Shown one piece after another: positions 57,714 through 64,000 of a stretch of DNA of 64,000 nucleotides; the first letter of the stretch is position 1, and each line of letters starts with the position of its first letter. Under the pieces are notes generated by a model. It did no database searches. It was given only the letters and a program-made list of their open reading frames with translations, and had not been told where the DNA came from. The DNA is from Loripinus fragilis (taxonomy: Eukaryota > Mollusca > Bivalvia > Lucinida > Lucinidae). Both the position numbers and the translations under genes were made by a program. The stretch spans positions 110,196,508-110,260,507 of the forward strand of contig OZ026518.1 of the NCBI GenBank assembly GCA_964019695.1, written 5' to 3'.

Positions 57714-60700
57714 ATGAACTCTGAGAATCTGTCAGAAGAAATCCAAGAAAGTGGTTGTCTACTCTTGGCAGACGGCCTCTGGGATCCTTTAGGGGATGAG
57801 CCTAGACCCCTGGAATATACCATGAGAAAGAAAGGGGAGAGAACTTACACAAAAAATGCCACCGTAGACACGATCTTTTTCAAGTCAAAGTTAACGATAG
57901 ATACCAGGGCCAATGCCTCAGAGACATACGACGAAGTCTTCATGGTATGTTCGAAGACATCCTCCAAGAGGCGCGTGGCGATCTGGCGACCAACGATTTG
58001 GGACGTGTGGTGATTCATTACAATGGGTTACACGACCCCATCTTGGTTCCCTTAAGACCTTGGGACCGTTTAAACATGGACGTCATGATGGAACATATAG
58101 AAAAGGTGCTGAACAGTCATCAAGAATTGTCCTTGAATGACAGTTTCGACATCACGATCAGGACAATAGACTTACCCAAAGGTGGCGGAAAAGGAAACAG
58201 AAGACCTATTACTAGTCTCCATGGCCACAAGAATTTGATACAAATCAAGAAATCTCTCGTCACTATAGACAATAACCACCAATTGTGTATGGCGAGAACC
58301 ATCGGAGTGGGATGGGCCAAACTCAACTTATGTACCAAAGAAGAATGGAACGATTTGACTCGATATCAGAAGTCCAAGAGTAACTTGGAATTAACGTTAG
58401 AGCACCGAAAAGTACCCAAAAGTCACTACAAAAACCTGAGAAACAAAAAGATGAAAGAACAAAAAGACCTGGCCGTGGCTATCAGTTGATTGGCCGGGGT
58501 ACCCTTAGACTGACCCCACGAGTTTGAACGATATAGAGGAGTTTGAAGAAGTCATGAACACCCGAGTGATGGTGGTGAGCGCTCGACTGGGCAACAAATT
58601 TATTACTAGTCCGAGCACCGACGAGCGACCCTGTATCTACATTTACTTGGTCGACGATTTTCATTTTCATACCATCTCCAACATAACCGGCTTCTTTTCG
58701 TCGAAATTCTTTTGTTCAACATGCCTGAAACACTATGACCACAAACAGAGACACGAGTGGGAAGTGACCTGTATCATTTGCAAAACGACAAACTGTCCCA
58801 AAACGGAGTCACCAATTCACATGCGACCAGTGTCACATGACGTGTAGGTCAACGAAGTGTTACCAAGAACACAAGAAAGTAACCCTACACGAGAAGGGGA
58901 CAAAGAAGGGACACGTTAGGGGACCTTCTGAATGCGATAAATGGTGGAAATGTCTGACATGTTACAAAGTCATCAACACGACCAAAAGAGAGACAAAGAC
59001 AATCGATGCGGAAAATACCTTTGTACATCATGCGCTAAATAAGTACTGAGAGATCATCTTTGCTACCTGAGATCCATACCGGCCAAACAGGAATTTATTC
59101 CCAAGGTCATCTTTGCCGATTTCGAATGTAGCCAAGAAGAGAAATTCGAGTATACGGAGGGGTACGCGCCACTGATGAATCCTGATTGTACGGAATGTCA
59201 GCCAAATAGGATGTGTACTCCCTGTTCGAAATGCCAACGATGTAAGACTTCCTGGTGTGGAAAAGCCACCCACAAACAATATTTCGTGGTGGCCCATACG
59301 GTCTGTCCTACATGTATAGATAGACCTGTGACGTCCAAATCCAGGTGTCAAGATTGCGGTACCCTTTGCTCCAGATGCGAAGACCTAGATGTCCCTTGTA
59401 CCAGAACAGCTTGTTGTTTGAGAGAGGTCGTCTTCCAAGGACCACACACAGCTTGTACGTTTGGTAAATGGTTATTTTCGAGTCAACATAAATACTTTAA
59501 AACCGTTTGTAACAACATGAAAGGATACGACGGATACTTCCTGTTAGAGTACTTGATAGACCAATCCATGAGACTGGACAAGATTATCTACAACGGGTCC
59601 AAAATGATGTACATGACGGTAGAAAAAGACCTCCACATCAAAGTCATTTCTACCCATGAAGTTATCCAAGTTACCCAAAGCCTTTGGATTGAAAGAACTA
59701 AAGAAAGGTTGGTTCCCCCATTTCTTCAACACCCGGGATAACCAAGAGTACCTCGGGCCGTACCCGGATCCTAAATATTACGGATGTAACTTTATGGGAA
59801 ACGAGGAAAGAGAGGAATGCCTAGCATGGCTCAAATCCAAAGAGAACTGCGTCTTCGATTTTAAGAAAGAAATGTTGGACTACTGCCCAAGTGACGTAGA
59901 CATTCTATGTCAGGCCTGCCTCAAGTTTCAAGAACTGTTGATGTCTGCCACCGGCGATTGTGTGATGGACCAAGGAAGAAAACCTCAGTGGACTGGGGCG
60001 GTGGATCCCTTCAACTCGGTGACAATCGCCTCGGTGTGTATGAACGTGTACAGAACCAAGTTTCTAGAAGAAGAGTGGAGGGTCAAATTAGCGGAAGGCA
60101 CGAATTGGTTGACGGCCAAGTACAAGGATGGCCGCATGAAAGTCTTACGGGGTGACCTGTGGGTGTCGGAGGATGAGGTGGTCATCAGGGAGAAAGAATT
60201 TGCTCGTTCCCCTATCGCCAAGATTCCACCAGGCTGTTATAAGACGGACCAGTATAGTAAATCGTCCATCCAGTACTTAGAATGGGTATCCAGAAGGGAC
60301 AATATAAAAATATGTCACGCCCTGAATGGGGGAGAAATACGTCTCCCAGGAACCAGATACAGGTTGGACGGCTATTTCTACAAGACTAATACTGCTTTTG
60401 AGTACAACGGATGCGTCTATCACGAACGCCCCCGATGTTTTCCCGAGAACAGAGAAGAAACGAAACACCCTCTGACGCAATAATCCATGAGCGAACTCTA
60501 CGCCTAACCATGAAAAAGAAATCTTATATCGAAAGTCTAGGAATGAAATATGTGTGTATGTGGGAACACGAATTTAGAGAAACCTACCGAAACGACCCAG
60601 AACTTAGACACTATCTCCAGAATTTAGACATCACAGACAGACTGAATCCACGAGAGAGTTTCTTTGGCGGTAGGACCAACGCGAGTCAACTGTATTATAG

Positions 60701-61979
60701 GATGAAAGAAGATGAAAATATAGAGTAAGTGGACTTCACCTCCTTATACCCCTGGGTCAACAAGACCTGCCAGTACCCCGTAGGACACCCGGAGGTAATA
60801 ACGTCAGACTTCAAAGATCTTGACCAGTACTTCGGAATCACCAAAGTGCGAATATTACCTCCTCTTGGATTGTATCACCCCGTGTTACCCTATAAATCGA
60901 ACGGGAAGTTTAAGTTCCCATTGTGTCAGACCTGCGCCTAAAAAGAGAGTCCATCTCTCTGCTGGTGTTCTGACGATGATCGAACCATGACCGGGACTGG
61001 GTGTACTCCCGAACTTCAGACAGTGGTAAGACTGGGATACCGAGTCCTCAAAAAATATGAGGTATACCACTTGAAGGACACCACCCAATAGGATGCAGAG
61101 ATGAAAGAAGGAGTACTGTACGCCTCTTATATCAACACCTTCCTGAAGAACAAGCAAGAGGCGAGAGGCCCTCCGGACTGGATCAAGACTCCCGAAGATG
61201 CCAAAGAGTATATCAATTGGTATTTCGAAAAAGAAGGGGTATCACTCGATGGGGAGAAAATCAAAAAGAATCCAGGAATGTGGGCATTGGCCAAGCTCTG
61301 CCTAAACATTTTCTGGAAAAAATTCGGGCAGCAACTGAACCTGAAACAGTCCCAATTCTTTCACAAGACAGAGGTGGATGCCTTTTTCCGAGTTCTTTCC
61401 GATCCTACTAAAGACATCCAGGATTTTCACATTGTGGCCAACGATACCATTCAGGTGGAATGGACCTATAAAAAGGACTGTCAACCGGAAGACAACAAGA
61501 CGAATATCTACTTGGCGACCTTTACTACGTGTTTGGCCCGACTGAAACTCTATAGCGTCCTTGAGAAAATAGACAGAAACGTTCTGTACTACAATACAGA
61601 CTCAGTGATTTACGTGAGTAAGACAGGAGAGAACGATATACCACTAGGAGACTACCTGGGAGAACTCACTAACGAACTAGAAACTGGAGAACTGGAGGAC
61701 CAAAAAACTACGCCTACAAGACCAATAAGGGAAATGAAATAAAGTGAGAGGGTCACCCTCAACTTCACTAATAGCCAACTTATACACTTTGAATCTGTGA
61801 AGACCCTATTGATAGACCCCTCCGAAAAATCGACCATTACCGTCACCAATCCTCATAAAATATGCGGTGATAAGGGAAAAAGAAAACTGTATAATAGAGA
61901 AGAAGAGAAAAACTATCGAATGGTGTACACAAAAAGACGACGACTGGACAATTACAATATGGAACCCTATGGATATTGA
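57714..61979 (+). pseudogene. polB: Polinton/Maverick (adintovirus-like) family B DNA polymerase, broken
   Basis: Protein-primed-type PolB that would replicate the element. Order: N-terminal domain 57714-58489 (frameshift ~57940; PKGGGKGNRRPI and NNHQLCMARTI); zinc-like Cys region 58524-59040 (FEEVMNTRVMVVSARLGNKF; CxxC pairs); exonuclease with all three motifs: FADFEC (~59112), MKGYDGYFLLEYL (~59518), YCPSDVDIL (~59881); an inserted nuclease-like segment (ALNGGE, YRLDGYF, FEYNGCVYHE, 60322-60426); palm motif A DFTSLYPW (60732), motif B-like LNIFWKKFGQ (~61300), motif C YYNTDSVIY (61587-61613) with Asn in place of the first catalytic Asp. C-terminus MVYTKRRRLDNYNMEPYGY, stop at 61979. Stops at 60726, 60939, 61090 and several frameshifts. 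Non-functional. Confidence 0.9.
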
Positions 61980-62030
61980 GAAAAAAGACAATAATAAAAG
62001 ATTAAGGTCTAAACGGTCATTCTATTTTTG

Positions 62031-62390
62031 CTACTATCAAATACATTTTTGTCATTGTTGAATCAATTTTTGTCATTGTCAAATCATTTTATGTCATTGT
62101 CGATTAATTTTTTGTCATTGTTCATTCATTTTTTTGTCGTTGTTATTTCATTTTTTGTCCTTGTTAACTCATTTTTTGTCATTGTTAAATCATTTTTTGT
62201 CACTGTCAAAATCGATTTTTGTCCATTTACACGTATTTTTCCATAGACTTCGTTTCAATTTTTTGTCACTGTCGAATCATTTTTTGTCATTGTCGAATCA
62301 TTTTTTGTCATTGTTATTTCATTTTTTGTCCTAGTTAATTCATTTTTGTCGCTGTTATTTCATTTTTTGTCGTTGTTGAATCGATGTTTT
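62031..62390 (+). repeat. ~21-bp minisatellite between PolB and integrase
   Basis: About 16 diverged copies of tcattttttgtcattgttaaa. A 21-base period keeps frame, so it yields false ORFs with an LSLLNHF-type heptad (62028-62334). Confidence 0.85.
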
Positions 62391-62431
62391 GTACTTGTAA
62401 GAATGCTTGAATGTTTAAATTTGTAATTAAG

Positions 62432-62800
62432 ATGACAAACTGGAAAGAGTATCTGTCTTCTTTGTATTTTAATACCAAGTTACCATCCAGCTACTTAGGG
62501 CCGTAAAAGCTATATCAACTGGTCAAATCCAAAGCCAAATTTAAAATAGGTAGACACCGTATCCATAAATGGCTACAAGATCAAGAGGCTTATTCTCTAA
62601 CCAGAGGTGACAGGCGCAAATATATCAGGTCCCGCGTCATAGTAGCGGGCATAGATAGCCAATGGGATATGGATCTCATGGACATGGTTGACATACCCAA
62701 GCTGAATGACGGGGTCAAGTACGTCCTGGTTGCCATAGATATTTTCTCTCCCTTCGCTCACTGTCGTCAGATCAAAAGTAAAAAGGGTGAAGATGTCTTA
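62432..62800 (+). pseudogene. Polinton retroviral-type integrase, truncated
   Basis: From ATG 62432: MTNWKEYLSSLYFNTKLPSS, stop at 62504, then the same frame continues KLYQLVKSK, HRIHKWLQDQEAYSLTRGDR (the His-rich/zinc-like N-domain end in Polinton integrases) and VAGIDSQWDMDLMDMVDIPK with VKYVLVAIDIFSPFAHC. The DLMD and AIDIFS aspartates are the first two of the D,D-35-E catalytic triad. The frame stays open to 62834, but recognisable similarity ends after KSKKGEDV (~62795), before the catalytic Glu, where a Penelope-like element begins. It lies on the same strand as the polymerase, ~450 bp downstream, and probably belongs to the same element. Confidence 0.85.
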
Positions 62801-62825
62801 TATAGATTCCAATACTTCTGCCTCC

Positions 62826-64000
62826 TGAGATTGTAAAAATTCAAATTATTTATATCCCTCTGCAGGGCATGTTATTACAGGTAATCTAAATGTCATTCCT
62901 GACGCTAGAGTTCGCAATATCATTTCTAAAGGTCCTAAATATAGATTTCCCTCTAATATTGATTTCTCTAAATGTCGTAGAGAGATCGTTGCTTCTTTAA
63001 ATGACTTCAGTAATCGATGGTGCAAACGGGAAAATGTTGAACCTGATGCTTTGAAGGAATGGAAGATTAACATTTTTAAAATTATTGATACTCGTATTTC
63101 ATTTTACTCTCGTAATACACATCTTTTGCCCCCTAAACCTAAATCTTCTTTTCGTCATCTTAAACGAGGTATCCAGGAATTTCATATGAACTATGTTTTG
63201 GTTCCAGCAGATAAAGCTGCTAACAATGTTGTAGTTGTATGACGATTGTATTATATTAATACTCTTAAGCGTGAGCTTGTTGACACTAATGCCTATAAAC
63301 TGCAGCCTTCTTTAAGTGAAAGGGTGATTGTTGATGGGCATGGTTGTCATACAGCCCTACATTTTGGTGTCAAAGCTAAAGAAAATCAAGACAAAGTTCC
63401 TACGTTGTACTGGTTACCTAAACTCCATAAAAAACCCTATAAAGCAAGATTTATTGCAAATTCTAGTTCTTGTACGACAACAGAACTTTCTAAATTGTTA
63501 ACCTCGTGTCTTACAGCTGTTAAAAAACATGTTATCAAATATTGTGAAAAAGTATATGAGAGATCCGGTAAAAACCTATTTTGGTCGATTAAAAATTCAG
63601 GTGAAATTTTAGATAAACTTAAAGCTAGAGATTTCAATGCGACCAGTTTGTCTACTTATGATTTTTCTACTCTTTACACTACTTTACCTCATAATTTTAT
63701 TAAAGATAAACTTATTGATCTTATTGAAAGAACCTTCCAGAGAGAAGGCTCGCCTTACCTTGCATGTAGTGACAGAAATGCATTTTTTACTTCGGAAAAA
63801 CCTAAAAAATATCATGCATGGTCGTGTCAAAATGTATGTGATGTGCTGACCTTTTTGTTGGACAACATTTTTATTCAATTTGGCACCAAGCTCTATAGAC
63901 AAGTAGTTGGGATTCCTTTGGGCACTAATTGTGCTCCCCTGGTTGCAGATTTATTCCTGTTTTGTTATGAAAGTGACTTTATGATGTCTCTTTCTGATAA
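62826..64000 (+). pseudogene. Penelope-like element reverse transcriptase, runs off window
   Basis: One frame, 62829 to window end, broken by a single TGA at 63240-63242. Landmarks: AGHVITGNLNVIPDA and KGPKYRFP (N-terminal region); YVLVPADKAANNVVVV; TLYWLPKLHKKPYKARFIAN (the PKLHK-type block typical of Penelope-like RTs); STYDFSTLYTTLPH (RT motif A with the first catalytic Asp); VVGIPLGTNCAPLVADLF (motif B). The YxDD motif and any GIY-YIG endonuclease would lie to the right of the window. Only one stop in ~390 codons, so it is much younger than the Polinton it interrupts. Class assignment is from remembered family motifs. Confidence 0.8.

Noticed and set aside
57913..58140. Overlapping ORF in PolB N-terminal region
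   Set aside because: Out-of-frame shadow; the 57947-58489 frame matches the polymerase family.
60726..61092. Stop-codon reassignment in PolB (stops at places where relatives have Tyr or acidic residues)
   Set aside because: Stops are TAA, TAA and TAG mixed with frameshifts and a lost catalytic Asp; ordinary pseudogene decay explains it.
62028..62334. Leucine/serine/phenylalanine heptad ORFs
   Set aside because: The 21-bp minisatellite period is a multiple of three, so open frames arise without coding; wording such as a transmembrane protein would be unsupported.

Overview
The window looks like a repeat-rich animal genome, most likely a marine bivalve mollusc (inference: two animal genes with short exons and long AT-rich introns, dense palindromic MITEs, tRNA-headed SINEs, and relics of Polinton/Maverick, Penelope-like and LINE elements). 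It is a draft assembly: there is a 977-base run of N at 40034-41010, and two ~60-base poly-G tracts lie about 0.7-1 kb before it.

Only two host genes are recognisable. On the + strand, eight exons (1629-20900) encode the C-terminal ~307 residues of UTP3/SAS10, a nucleolar small-subunit processome protein; its 5' end lies to the left of the window. On the - strand, three exons (32354 down to 26974) encode most of FAM32A, a small nuclear spliceosome-associated protein; its first exon was not found. The introns hold the repeats: a ~3.7-kb element with ~105-bp terminal inverted repeats filled by a 38-bp minisatellite (9465-13203) with three further insertions inside it, an 823-bp hAT-type element with a perfect 8-bp target duplication inside a SINE (17389-18211), and several MITE families present in two to five copies.

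From 36 to 46 kb come two long inverted-repeat (foldback-like) elements, a degenerate 'tgcgagca' repeat array with poly-G, the gap, and a decayed - strand pseudogene of an uncharacterised repetitive protein family, which contains the second foldback. From 46 to 49 kb there is AT-rich DNA, a 506-bp TIR element, and a cluster of CAAGATGGCGGC motifs next to a CRE.

The right-hand 15 kb is dominated by a broken Polinton/Maverick (adintovirus-like) DNA virus-transposon. Relics of capsid genes and two small conserved ORFs lie on the - strand (49331-51002). They are bordered by a truncated LINE (51300-52190) and tandem repeats. After ~5 kb of unrecognised DNA comes a CCAAT/TATA promoter-like region (57440-57660), a protein-primed-type family B DNA polymerase pseudogene on the + strand (57714-61979), a 21-bp minisatellite and a truncated retroviral-type integrase (62432-~62800). 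A Penelope-like reverse transcriptase interrupts the integrase and runs off the window end. None of these mobile-element genes is intact: all have stops, frameshifts or deletions, and the polymerase also lacks a catalytic aspartate.
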